A stretch of 64,000 nt of DNA from Veillonellales bacterium (GTDB taxonomy: Bacteria; Bacillota; Negativicutes; JAAYSF01), in NCBI GenBank assembly GCA_039680175.1, contig JBDKTO010000069.1, positions 1-64,000 on the forward strand, in the 5' to 3' direction. Both the position numbers and the translations under genes were made by a program. Below the pieces are notes generated by a model, which saw only the letters and a program-made list of their open reading frames with translations, ran no database searches and was not told where the DNA came from. Below, in pieces: positions 43,360 to 52,166 of the stretch (its first letter is position 1; each line of letters starts with the position of its first letter).

Positions 43360-44569
43360 TGTAGTGAATTATGCCTGGGGAACAGTTACGATATTGGTGC
43401 GGGGTGATTTTCCGGAACGATTTATCAATCTTTGTATTGCCGAGCATATATTATTATGGGAAATCAGCAAACAGGAAGAATTATTTTATGTAACAATGCG
43501 GCTGGCCGATTTTTTTCGCATCCGTCCCTTAGCGCGAAAAAGCCGGACTCATATTGAGGTAGTTGGATTTTCCGGGCTGCCGTTTATGATCAAACGTCTG
43601 AAACGACGAAAAATGCTGGTTATCGGCGGGATTATCTGGCTGCTGCTGCTCAATATCATTACTTCCTACATTTGGTTTGTTAACGTAACCGGCGTAAACC
43701 AACTTTCTTCCGACCGAATTATGGAATTGGCCTGTCAAAACGGCTTAAAGCCCGGAATTCTCAAGGAAAAGGTAAATGCCAAACAAATTGAAACTGAAAT
43801 TCTGCTCAATGTGCCGGAGGTTGCCTGGGTGGGGGTGAGTTTTACCGGAACGCGGGCCGTTATTGAGATCGTTGAAAAAACCATGCCGCAGCAATCCGGC
43901 AAAGAACCGGCTGATATTATTGCCGCCAAAGATGGGATTCTTACCGAACTTATTGTTTTATCCGGCCAAGCTGCTAAAAAAATAGGAGATACGGTTAAAA
44001 AAGGGGATATTGTCATCAAAGGAATCGTTACGCCGCAAGCGGGAATGGACAGTATCCCCGGGCAGCCGCTCATGCTGCAAGCAATGCCTCAAATGACAAA
44101 AGCCCAAGGTATTGTAAAAGCCCGGGTTTGGTATGAAAGCTATGGCGAAGCCGCAGTGGAAAAAATTATTTACCGGCGTACCGGTGCGAGGGAAATTGCC
44201 GTTTCTTTAAAAATTGGTTCAACCGAACTGCCGTTGAAACAGGTTTCCCGCCAACCCTATAATCTGTTTGAAACCGAGGTTATCCATAAAAGCCTTCCGG
44301 GTTGGAGGAATAACTGGCTGCCTGTCGAATCAACTATAGATATCTATCATGAACTGGATGCCTCTAGTTTGGCGATATCGCCGGAACAAGCCCGGGATGA
44401 AGCCCGGGCTAGGGCACTCAATGTGGTACAAAGCCTGATTCCTGAAGCGGCACATATTCTATCAAGGAATAGTGAAGTGCTGCCATCATCAGAGCCAAAC
44501 TTGATTCGTGTGAAAGTGAGTATAGAAACGATAGAAGATATTGGCTATAGTGTCCCGATAGCCCAATAA
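43349..44569 (+). CDS. yqfD: Sporulation protein YqfD
   Basis: 406 aa. N-terminal domain (GTVTILVRGDFPERFINLCI), a membrane helix (MLVIGGIIWLLLLNIITSYI), then a POTRA-like region (about 110-180, GLKPGILKEKVNAKQIETEI) and a large extracytoplasmic domain. YqfD is needed for sporulation in relatives. Tandem ATG codons; the first overlaps yqfC, giving coupled translation. Confidence 0.92.
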   Translation: MMHNVVNYAWGTVTILVRGDFPERFINLCIAEHILLWEISKQEELFYVTMRLADFFRIRPLARKSRTHIEVVGFSGLPFMIKRLKRRKMLVIGGIIWLLLLNIITSYIWFVNVTGVNQLSSDRIMELACQNGLKPGILKEKVNAKQIETEILLNVPEVAWVGVSFTGTRAVIEIVEKTMPQQSGKEPADIIAAKDGILTELIVLSGQAAKKIGDTVKKGDIVIKGIVTPQAGMDSIPGQPLMLQAMPQMTKAQGIVKARVWYESYGEAAVEKIIYRRTGAREIAVSLKIGSTELPLKQVSRQPYNLFETEVIHKSLPGWRNNWLPVESTIDIYHELDASSLAISPEQARDEARARALNVVQSLIPEAAHILSRNSEVLPSSEPNLIRVKVSIETIEDIGYSVPIAQ

Positions 44570-44599
44570 TAGCGGCGAAATGCGAGGAGGATTATATTT

Positions 44600-45589
44600 T
44601 TGCAGTTGAATCAGAACGAGATGGAAAAACAGTGTGAAACTCGGATCCGTTTTAACGATAATCAGGAAGCAGTGGCAATTTTAGGACGTAACGATGAGCA
44701 TTTACGAATGATTCGTGAACAGTTTTCCAGCCGGATTATCACCCGGGGCGATGAAGTCGTGATTATCGGTGAAGATGGGCATGAAGTAGAAAAATTGGCA
44801 CGGCTATTTACTGAATTGCTGTTTTTATATCGGGAAGGAAATGCTGTCACAGACCATGAAGTGCGTTATAGTATCCGTTTGCTGCAAGAGGAACGGCTGG
44901 AGCATCTGCATCAGATGTTTGCCGACACTGTACTGGTTACGGCCAAGGGACGCCATATTAAGCCTAAAACTCTGGGACAGCGGGTTTATCTGGAAGCGAT
45001 CCGGCACAATTATATTACCTTTGGAATAGGACCGGCAGGAACAGGGAAAACTTATCTTGCTGTTGCTATGGCAGTATTTTCCTTAAAAAATAAGGAAGTG
45101 GAACGGATCATCCTTACCCGGCCGGCAGTGGAGGCTGGTGAAAAGCTGGGCTTCCTGCCGGGCGATTTGCAGGACAAAGTAGATCCCTATCTTCGTCCCT
45201 TGTATGATGCCTTATATGATATTCTGGGCGGAGATACCTATCAAAAATATATGACGAAAAATATTATTGAGGTGGCGCCGCTTGCTTATATGAGGGGACG
45301 TACTTTAGATGACTCTTTTATTATTCTTGATGAAGCGCAGAACACTACAACCCAGCAGATGAAGATGTTTTTAACCAGACTTGGGTTTGGTTCAAAAATG
45401 GTTGTGACCGGCGATATCACTCAGATTGATTTACCTCATGGCAGCCTTTCCGGCTTGAAGCAGGCCCAGGCGATTTTTTCCGGTATTCCGGGAATTCAAT
45501 GCATAACGTTGAGTGAACAGGATGTGATCCGGCATGAAATTGTCGGCCGGATTATCAAGGCCTATCAATTATATGAGCAGCAAAAATAA
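44600..45589 (+). CDS. phoH: PhoH-family ATPase
   Basis: 329 aa, TTG start with GAGGAGG 9 nt upstream. N-terminal KH-like region, then the P-loop in GIGPAGTGKTYLAVAMAV (about 143-160), RPAVEAGEKLGFLPGDLQDK and Walker B DDSFIILDEAQNTT, as in PhoH/PhoL. Thought to be an RNA helicase/ATPase in rRNA quality control together with YbeY, encoded two genes on. Confidence 0.95.
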   Translation: MQLNQNEMEKQCETRIRFNDNQEAVAILGRNDEHLRMIREQFSSRIITRGDEVVIIGEDGHEVEKLARLFTELLFLYREGNAVTDHEVRYSIRLLQEERLEHLHQMFADTVLVTAKGRHIKPKTLGQRVYLEAIRHNYITFGIGPAGTGKTYLAVAMAVFSLKNKEVERIILTRPAVEAGEKLGFLPGDLQDKVDPYLRPLYDALYDILGGDTYQKYMTKNIIEVAPLAYMRGRTLDDSFIILDEAQNTTTQQMKMFLTRLGFGSKMVVTGDITQIDLPHGSLSGLKQAQAIFSGIPGIQCITLSEQDVIRHEIVGRIIKAYQLYEQQK

Positions 45590-45610
45590 TGTTGGGTGGA
45601 GTGAGTATGA

Positions 45611-47794
45611 ATGATCCCGCTTTATAGCCGATTGCGAGAATTATTCGTGCAGCCGGATAGTGTGTATGCAAAACCGGTTGCACGCCGCATTGTGCTGGGG
45701 TTAGCATTTTTCTTTTTATTTATGGTGATTTTGTCGGCTGATTTTATTCCTGACCAAGTTTCTTATCAGGAAGGACAGGTAAGCGATCGGGATATTATTG
45801 CTCCCCGGACAGTTTCTTATGTGGACGCGGCCAGAACGAAAAAACTGGAAGAAGAAGTTCTTGCCAGTGTGGCTAGTGTTTATGATCTGGATATAGAGGT
45901 TTTAACCAAGGCAGAAGAAAGTGTAACGGCGATTTTTCATGGTTCCCGGCTGGCCGTTACAGACAGCAGCCTGACAAACTCTGAGCAAAGAATGGACAAA
46001 ATACAACGGAGCCTGACAGTTGCATTACCAAGCACCGCCGTCGCCGGTCTGGCCGATTTGAACGAGGCAGGGTTAACCAGAGCCGAAGGGCAGACCCGCA
46101 GTATACTGCGCAAGTATTTCCAGCGCGGCATCCGGGATGACGATCTGGATATTACCAGGAAGCAAGTGGTCATTGAGACGGAAGAATTAAATCTGGATAA
46201 AAATGAGGAGGCTGCGGTGGCGGGAATCACCCAGTCTTTATTAAGCCCGAATTTTATTTTAAATGTACGGGAGACAGATAAACGGAAGCAGGCGGCTTTG
46301 GCCAGTATCGATCCGGTGAGAGAGACAATCAAACAGGGGCAGATTGTAGTTCGCCGGGGCGACGTGGTTAGCAATGAACAAATCCATGCTATGGAGGAAC
46401 TGGGGCTGCATAGAGGACAGATCAACGAACTGCGGATTTTTGGCCTGACGGTTTTCGTGCTGACGGTTATGGGCATTGCCTTAGGTTATTTATACAAATT
46501 TGCCTATCCGGTGTATCAGAATGATTTGCACGTGGTTCTGATGGGGCTTATTATTCTGATGACGCTGTTGATGGCCAAGGTCGCGCATTATTATTCGGAT
46601 TTTGCCGCCCCTATTGCCGCCGGGGCGCTGCTGAGCGCTATTTTAATTGATACACGGGTTGGCCTATTGGTCAGCGTAGTGCTGGCGCTGCTGTTTGGTA
46701 TAGTAGTGGAACATGACTTGCGGCCGGTAATTGTCGCTTTGATTGGCAGCATGGCTGGTGTTTATAATGTTTCGCGCCTGAATCATGGTCACAGTTTAAC
46801 CAAAACCGGTTTTTGGATTGCAGCCGTAAATTTTATTGTTATTGCTTCGGCGGGCTTTGTGGAACAAATCAGCAGCCCGCAGATTTTGACCCAGGGACTG
46901 ATGGGCCTCATCAGCGGGGTCGGTTCGGCGGTCATTACTATCGGCTTACTGCCCTATTTGGAACATACCTTCAATATAACGACGCCAATTAAATTATTGG
47001 AGTTAGCGCAGCCCAACCATCCGTTGCTGCAGCGCTTGCTGCTGGACGCACCGGGGACGTATCACCATAGCGTTTTGGTGGGCAATCTGGCTGAAACGGC
47101 AGCCGGTTTAATTGGCGCCGATCCGATCACCGTTAGGGTGGGTGCGTATTACCATGATATCGGGAAAATCAAACGGCCGTATTTTTTTATTGAAAACCAG
47201 GTAGGAACGGACAACCCCCATGACAAGATAGCGCCGTCATTGAGTACGCTGATTGTTACTTCCCATATCAAGGATGGACTGGATTTGTGCCGTGATTATC
47301 ATCTACCGTCGGTGATCATGGATATTGTACAGCAGCATCACGGCACGATGCTGGTTTCTTATTTTTATAAGCGGGCTACTGAAATTGAACACAGTGAATG
47401 TATTATTGAAGCCGATTTTCGTTATGAAGGCCCGCGGCCGCAGACGAAAGAAGCTGCTTTGATTTTGCTGGCCGATGCTTGCGAGGCGGCGGTCCGATCC
47501 ATTGCCAAGCCGAATGTCAACCGGATCGAGGCTATGGTTCGCAAATTGATTCGGGAACGGCTCAATGACGGGCAATTTGACGAATGCAATCTGACATTGA
47601 AGGATTTGAATATTATCGGCGATGTTTATATCCGGGTTTTATCCGGTATGTTTCATACCCGGATCGAATATCCGGAAGCGTTAACTGAACTGGAAAGGAG
47701 AAAGCCGAAAAATGGAAATAGTAATAAGCAGCTCCCAGGAAAAGATGACGGTAACGCCACAAATGGAACAAATCGTGACGACAGTGTTAAATGA
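45611..47794 (+). CDS. pgpH: Cyclic di-AMP phosphodiesterase PgpH (7TM-HD)
   Basis: 727 aa. First helix (RIVLGLAFFFLFMVILSADF), a large extracellular 7TMR-HDED domain (about 50-275), seven further membrane helices (280-460), and a cytosolic HD domain with LLLDAPGTYHHSVLVGNLAE, GAYYHDIGKIKRPYFF and IVQQHHGTMLVSYFYKRA. Degrades c-di-AMP. A hydrophilic Asn/Asp-rich tail of about 30 residues overlaps the start of ybeY by 83 bp. The riboswitch at 20076 would respond to its substrate. Confidence 0.95.
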   Translation: MIPLYSRLRELFVQPDSVYAKPVARRIVLGLAFFFLFMVILSADFIPDQVSYQEGQVSDRDIIAPRTVSYVDAARTKKLEEEVLASVASVYDLDIEVLTKAEESVTAIFHGSRLAVTDSSLTNSEQRMDKIQRSLTVALPSTAVAGLADLNEAGLTRAEGQTRSILRKYFQRGIRDDDLDITRKQVVIETEELNLDKNEEAAVAGITQSLLSPNFILNVRETDKRKQAALASIDPVRETIKQGQIVVRRGDVVSNEQIHAMEELGLHRGQINELRIFGLTVFVLTVMGIALGYLYKFAYPVYQNDLHVVLMGLIILMTLLMAKVAHYYSDFAAPIAAGALLSAILIDTRVGLLVSVVLALLFGIVVEHDLRPVIVALIGSMAGVYNVSRLNHGHSLTKTGFWIAAVNFIVIASAGFVEQISSPQILTQGLMGLISGVGSAVITIGLLPYLEHTFNITTPIKLLELAQPNHPLLQRLLLDAPGTYHHSVLVGNLAETAAGLIGADPITVRVGAYYHDIGKIKRPYFFIENQVGTDNPHDKIAPSLSTLIVTSHIKDGLDLCRDYHLPSVIMDIVQQHHGTMLVSYFYKRATEIEHSECIIEADFRYEGPRPQTKEAALILLADACEAAVRSIAKPNVNRIEAMVRKLIRERLNDGQFDECNLTLKDLNIIGDVYIRVLSGMFHTRIEYPEALTELERRKPKNGNSNKQLPGKDDGNATNGTNRDDSVK

Positions 47795-48179
47795 GGCGGC
47801 TGAGGCGTATGGCATTGAGGCGGATACTGAAGTGAGCGTTGTTTTAGTGGATGATGCTGCGATTCGTGAGTTAAATCGCACTTACCGGGGAAAAGACTGC
47901 GCTACCGATGTTTTGTCTTTTGCCCTCAATGAAGGGGACGAACCGGAGGTGATCGACGGGCCGGGTGAAACTTTATTAGGGGATATTGTTATTTCTCTGC
48001 CGACGGCGGCGCGGCAGGCGGCAGAATACAATCACAGTTTGGAACGGGAACTGGCTTTTTTAACGGTGCATGGCATGCTGCATTTATTGGGCTATGATCA
48101 TCTGAAGGAGGCCGATCGTCAGGAAATGCGCGGTGAAGAAGAACATATTTTAGGGCTGTTAGGCATAACAAGGAAGTAG
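47712..48179 (+). CDS. ybeY: Endoribonuclease YbeY, rRNA maturation factor
   Basis: 155 aa. Zinc motif HGMLHLLGYDHLKEADRQEM (three His), preceded by YRGKDCATDVLSFAL and LLGDIVISLPTAARQA. Acts in 16S rRNA 3' end maturation and 70S quality control. The start at 47712 (AAAGGAG upstream) lies inside the pgpH tail; a later ATG (codon 16) is possible but has no better ribosome binding site. Confidence 0.95.
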   Translation: MEIVISSSQEKMTVTPQMEQIVTTVLNEAAEAYGIEADTEVSVVLVDDAAIRELNRTYRGKDCATDVLSFALNEGDEPEVIDGPGETLLGDIVISLPTAARQAAEYNHSLERELAFLTVHGMLHLLGYDHLKEADRQEMRGEEEHILGLLGITRK

Positions 48180-48180
48180 C

Positions 48181-48540
48181 ATGAAAAGGGAAAAAAGTAT
48201 GTTGCGATCCTTTTACCATGCGGCTGCCGGCATTCTTTATTGTTTTCAGACGGAGCGGAATATGAAAATTCATGGTGTGGCAGCGGCAGTCGTCGCCGGA
48301 TTGGCCTGGCGGCTGGAATTGGAAGGCCGGGATATGTTGATTTTGCTGTTAACGGTGACAGCTGTCCTGGTGGCGGAAATGTTTAATACGGCCATTGAGC
48401 GAGTGGTGGATCTGGTTTCACCGGAGTTTCATCCTTTGGCGAAGATCGCCAAAGATGTGGCGGCAGGTGCGGTTTTGGTGACTGCTGCCGCCTCGCTGCT
48501 TGTTGGTTATGTTCTGCTGCTGCCCAGACTGTTAGGGTAA
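48181..48540 (+). CDS. dgkA: Diacylglycerol/undecaprenol kinase
   Basis: 119 aa, three membrane helices. Signature EMFNTAIERVVDLVSPEFHP (about 66-85), with an N-terminal amphipathic segment and KIAKDVAAGAVLV. In Firmicutes this family phosphorylates undecaprenol more than diacylglycerol. Starts 1 bp after ybeY. Confidence 0.93.
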   Translation: MKREKSMLRSFYHAAAGILYCFQTERNMKIHGVAAAVVAGLAWRLELEGRDMLILLLTVTAVLVAEMFNTAIERVVDLVSPEFHPLAKIAKDVAAGAVLVTAAASLLVGYVLLLPRLLG

Positions 48541-48555
48541 GGGAGGGAATGCCCG

Positions 48556-48954
48556 ATGGAGGAGCTTGTGAATGCTGCCAGGCAGGCAAGGGGAAAAGCC
48601 TACGCCCCCTATTCCGGGTTTAAAGTGGGTGCTGCCGTGCTAACGGCAAGCGGCCGGATTTATAGTGGCTGCAATATTGAAAATGCATCTTATGGTTTGA
48701 CGATTTGTGCGGAACGAACGGCTATTTTCAAAGCGGTTTCCGAGGGGGAGGACAAGCTGCTGGCCTTGGCAGTAGTAGGCGATACACCGGGGCCAACGTC
48801 GCCTTGCGGTGCCTGCCTCCAGGTAATGGCCGAATTTGGTATAGCAACGGTTATCATGAGCAATCTAAAAGGGAAGCCGCTGATTGTGAGTTTAACAGAA
48901 CTGTTGCCGTATTCATTTGGCGAAAGCGACTTAGCAGGAGGTGTTGAAGGTTGA
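48556..48954 (+). CDS. cdd: Cytidine deaminase
   Basis: 132 aa. Zinc-binding motif TICAERTAIFKA (Cys-Ala-Glu) and TSPCGACLQVMAEF (second and third Cys), with YAPYSGFKVGAAVLTASGRI at the N-terminus. Tetrameric type. Pyrimidine salvage. Its stop overlaps the TTG start of era. Confidence 0.95.
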   Translation: MEELVNAARQARGKAYAPYSGFKVGAAVLTASGRIYSGCNIENASYGLTICAERTAIFKAVSEGEDKLLALAVVGDTPGPTSPCGACLQVMAEFGIATVIMSNLKGKPLIVSLTELLPYSFGESDLAGGVEG

Positions 48955-49847
48955 AAAAACCGGAAGAATATAAGTCCGGATTTGTAGCGGTTATCGGTCG
49001 GCCGAATGTGGGGAAGTCCACCTTAGTCAACAGTCTGATTGGACAGAAGGTGGTCATTATGTCCGATAAACCGCAGACGACTCGCAATAAGATATTGTGT
49101 GTGTTGTCGCTGGCAGATGCCCAAATTTTGTTTATCGATACGCCGGGAATTCATAAACCCAAGCACAAACTTGGCGAATATATGGTTCAGACAGCAGAAA
49201 AAACATTGCGCGAAGTGGATGTAATTTTATTTGTTGTTGATGCCACGGAGTCTTTGGGCAGCGGCGAACGCTATATTTTGGAACGGCTGGCGGAGGTGAA
49301 AACTCCGGTGCTGCTGGCGGTAAATAAAATAGACAAAATATCGAAGCAGCAGTTATTACCGATCATTCAAAAATATACGTCCCAGTATGATTTTGCGGCG
49401 GTGCTGCCGATATCCGCCTTGGAAAAGACCAATTTGCCTGACTTAGTTGGCGAAATAAAAAAATATTTGGAACCGGGTCCTCAGTATTATCCGGAGGATA
49501 TGGTCACCGATCAACCGGAACGCATGGTAATTGCCGAAATGATCCGGGAAAAAGTTTTGCTGGCTACTCGCGACGAGATTCCCCATGCCGTTGCGGTCGA
49601 TATTGAAGAAATTACTACCAGGCATAATGCTGATTTATATATCAGAGCGGTTATTTATGTGGAAAGAGAATCGCAAAAGGGAATTGTTATCGGCGCCGGC
49701 GGGCGGCTGCTGAAAGAGATAGGCCGGCTGGCGAGAATAGATGTTGAAAACTTGCTGGGCTCTAAAGTATTTTTGGATTTGTGGGTTAAAGTCAAGAAAG
49801 ACTGGCGCAACCGGGAAGGAATACTGCGAAGCTTTGGCTTTGAATAA
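48951..49847 (+). CDS. era: Ribosome-assembly GTPase Era
   Basis: 298 aa, TTG start with GGAGGTG upstream. G motifs IGRPNVGKSTLVNSLIGQK, FIDTPGIHKPKHKLGEYMV and NKIDKI; C-terminal KH domain GIVIGAGGRLLKEIGRLARI. Binds the 16S 3' end during 30S maturation. A hairpin plus T-run follows (49883-49915). Confidence 0.97.
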   Translation: MKKPEEYKSGFVAVIGRPNVGKSTLVNSLIGQKVVIMSDKPQTTRNKILCVLSLADAQILFIDTPGIHKPKHKLGEYMVQTAEKTLREVDVILFVVDATESLGSGERYILERLAEVKTPVLLAVNKIDKISKQQLLPIIQKYTSQYDFAAVLPISALEKTNLPDLVGEIKKYLEPGPQYYPEDMVTDQPERMVIAEMIREKVLLATRDEIPHAVAVDIEEITTRHNADLYIRAVIYVERESQKGIVIGAGGRLLKEIGRLARIDVENLLGSKVFLDLWVKVKKDWRNREGILRSFGFE

Positions 49848-49882
49848 CCGAATAGGGTAAAGATATCAGGATATCTGTTGTG

Positions 49883-49915
49883 GCTGTCGCTTGCCGACAG
49901 CTCTTTATATTTTTT
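49883..49915 (+). terminator. Terminator after era
   Basis: GCTGTCG/CGACAGC stem, loop CTTGC, then TCTTTATATTTTTT. It is preceded by a separate palindrome AGATATC-AG-GATATCT at 49861-49876. Confidence 0.75.
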
Positions 49916-49951
49916 CCGGGAGTTAATAGGCCGGGACTTGGTCTTATTTTA

Positions 49952-49986
49952 TTGACCACGGTGCTTACAAATGGTATCATTTGTAA
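49952..49986 (+). promoter_or_regulatory. Promoter with inverted-repeat operator
   Basis: TTGACC, 17-bp spacer, TATCAT. The -10 box lies within the perfect inverted repeat TTACAAATG-GTAT-CATTTGTAA (49965-49986), 13 bp before the DUF502 ATG. The site suggests control by a dimeric repressor; the regulator is not identified. Confidence 0.6.
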
Positions 49987-49999
49987 AGAGGGGTGAATT

Positions 50000-50596
50000 A
50001 TGCGGTGGATATCTAACAAATTTTTAAATGGTCTGATTGTCATTGTTCCAATCGCGATTACGGCGTATGTAATTATACAGATTTTTTCCTTTGCGGAAAT
50101 GATTCTGGGAAGGTATTTGCCGATTCACTTTCCCGGCGTCGGTTTATTGACAGTGTTTCTGCTTATTGTAATGGTAGGCTGGTTATCTTCCTATTGGCTG
50201 ATGAAGCGGCTGCTGGATTTTGGCGAGCGGATACTGGAGTCGATACCGGTAGTTAAATTTATTTATAAAAGTGTGAAGCAGCTTTCAACAGCGGTATTTG
50301 AGTCCCAGCAATTATTAAAGCAGCCGGTTTTAGTACCCTATCCCCATCCGGGGGTGAAAGCATTGGGATTTCTGATGCCGGATTTATCATCGCCGCTGGC
50401 GGCCGAACTGACGGAAGAACATGTTTGTGTATTTATACCTATGAGCCTTAATATGACGGCAGGCGTTAATATTATTGTTCCGAAACGGGATATAATATTT
50501 TTAGACGTAACCAGTGAGAGTGCTTTGCAATATGTCATTACCGCCGGAGCGATTATGCCTCAGGAACACAATCATAATGCGCCGAAAATGAAATAA
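50000..50596 (+). CDS. DUF502 membrane protein
   Basis: 198 aa. Two membrane helices (FLNGLIVIVPIAITAYVIIQ; GVGLLTVFLLIVMVGWLSSY), then the conserved region ILESIPVVKFIYKSVKQLST and VCVFIPMSLNMTAGVNIIVP. Family of unknown function. GAGGGGTG before the ATG. The CNNM gene follows 117 bp later, so the two may form an operon. Confidence 0.88.
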   Translation: MRWISNKFLNGLIVIVPIAITAYVIIQIFSFAEMILGRYLPIHFPGVGLLTVFLLIVMVGWLSSYWLMKRLLDFGERILESIPVVKFIYKSVKQLSTAVFESQQLLKQPVLVPYPHPGVKALGFLMPDLSSPLAAELTEEHVCVFIPMSLNMTAGVNIIVPKRDIIFLDVTSESALQYVITAGAIMPQEHNHNAPKMK

Positions 50597-50713
50597 ATGC
50601 GGCTAAATCTATCTTGGGGGATTGCCGTTTTGTACTAGCCTTCGAGGGAGAGATGCGTTATCGATTCGCCTATCTATATAGGTCTTAAGCTGTTAGGAGC
50701 ATTTGTACTCGTT

Positions 50714-51994
50714 TTGATCAATGCTTTTTTTGTAATGGCGGAGTTTTCATTAGTTAAAATCCGCCGGACCCGGTTGGAAGAATTGGTTCAGCAGGGAAAC
50801 CAGAGAGCGGCTTTGGCGTTGAAAGTCGTATCTTCTTTTGACACCTACCTTGGTGCAACTCAGCTGGGTGTTACCGTGGCTTCCCTTGTTCTGGGCTGGC
50901 TGGGGGAGCCGGCGATTTCCGCTCTTTTGGAGCCGGTTTTGCTGCAATATGTGCCCGGATCCGGATGGCTGATTACAACGATTAGTATTACTATTGGCTT
51001 TATTATTGTTACTTTTTTGCATATTGTACTGGGGGAACTGGTGCCGAAATCCGTGGCGATTCAGCGAGTGGAGAGTATTGCGCTGCGGACGGTGCTGCCG
51101 CTTTATATTTTTCATAAGATCGGCTATCCGATCATTGTTCTGTTTAATCATGCTTCCCATGCTATTTTAGGCCTGATTGGCTTAAAAGCTGCCAATGAAG
51201 GAGATCTGGCTCATTCGGAGGAAGAACTGCGGATGATAGTCAGCGCCAGTCAGCGCGGCGGCGTATTGGACCAAATGGAAAGCGAACTGCTGGATAATGT
51301 ATTTGATTTTGCCGACCGGCTGGCACGGGAAGTGATGGTGCCTCGTCAGGATATGATCTGCCTGTTTACCGAGGATTCCTTTGAGGAAAATATGCGGGTG
51401 GTCAGAGAATCGCATCACACCCGGTTTCCCTTGTGCTTAGATGATAAAGATCATGTTATCGGCATGATCCATCTTCGCGACTTAATGGATTTTGGGTTAG
51501 ACGATAAAGCCGCCGCAAAAGATTTAAAATCTGTCATGCGGGAAATTCTGGTTGTACCGGAAGGCATGTCGGTAGCGAAATTGCTGCAGGTCATGCGCCG
51601 TAAGCGCATTCATTTGGCTGTGGTGGCGGATGAATACGGCGGTACGGCCGGATTAGTTGCCCTGGAGGATGTTATCGAAGAAATTGTCGGTGATATCCAG
51701 GATGAGCATGATGAAATTATGGAGACGGAAATTCAGCGTCTGCCGGATCACAGCTATGAATTTGACGGCCGGGTATTGCTGGATGAGGTCTTTGAACTGC
51801 TGCATATCGAGCTGGAAGAACATGAGGAGGATACCATCGGCGGTTATATTTTCGGACTGCTGGGCCGCCGGCCGGAAGTAGGCGATCAAGTAGCCATTGG
51901 TGATTATACTTTTGACGTGCTGAAAGTGAATGGTTTTCGTGTTGTACGGGTGAAAGCAATACCCGTCCCGGGTACGGTTGCTGACGAAGAATAA
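50714..51994 (+). CDS. CNNM/CBS-domain hemolysin-like transporter
   Basis: 426 aa from a TTG at 50714; homologues begin earlier. In frame upstream the codons read IDSPIYIGLKLLGAFVLVL, the usual N-terminus and first helix, back to an ATC at 50660, 9 nt or so after GAGGGAG, but no ATG/GTG/TTG is found there. DUF21/CNNM membrane domain (1-165), two CBS domains (MVPRQDMICLFTEDSF; VVPEGMSVAKLLQVMRRKRI) and a C-terminal CorC_HlyC domain. Likely Mg2+/Co2+ or sodium-coupled export. See findings for the start problem. Confidence 0.88.
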   Translation: MINAFFVMAEFSLVKIRRTRLEELVQQGNQRAALALKVVSSFDTYLGATQLGVTVASLVLGWLGEPAISALLEPVLLQYVPGSGWLITTISITIGFIIVTFLHIVLGELVPKSVAIQRVESIALRTVLPLYIFHKIGYPIIVLFNHASHAILGLIGLKAANEGDLAHSEEELRMIVSASQRGGVLDQMESELLDNVFDFADRLAREVMVPRQDMICLFTEDSFEENMRVVRESHHTRFPLCLDDKDHVIGMIHLRDLMDFGLDDKAAAKDLKSVMREILVVPEGMSVAKLLQVMRRKRIHLAVVADEYGGTAGLVALEDVIEEIVGDIQDEHDEIMETEIQRLPDHSYEFDGRVLLDEVFELLHIELEEHEEDTIGGYIFGLLGRRPEVGDQVAIGDYTFDVLKVNGFRVVRVKAIPVPGTVADEE

Positions 51995-52021
51995 AATACG
52001 ACGTGGGAAGGATGATGTCGA

Positions 52022-52159
52022 GTGTTGCTGCGGGATCTTATGTGGGAAATCTTCCAGAGTACCGGGCATATCGGGGCCTATTTGGCGTATCGTTCCTTTA
52101 GTGAAGCAGATGGCAGCCAAGGGAAAACATTTTCGCAGACTCACGCGGATATCACTTGA
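52022..52159 (+). CDS. yqzL: YqzL-family small protein
   Basis: 45 aa, GTG start (TTG at 52025 possible) with AAGGA about 10 nt upstream. LLRDLMWEIFQSTGHIGAYL followed by AYRSF is the YqzL motif as I remember it. It sits directly before recO, as in Bacillus (era-yqzL-recO), 7 bp apart. Function unknown. Confidence 0.85.
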   Translation: MLLRDLMWEIFQSTGHIGAYLAYRSFSEADGSQGKTFSQTHADIT

Positions 52160-52166
52160 GTATATT

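Noticed and set aside
51978-52166. 63-residue N-terminal extension of RecO
   Set aside because: Overlaps the CNNM end and the yqzL gene in another frame; RecO homologues start at MAQYQTEA-like sequence.
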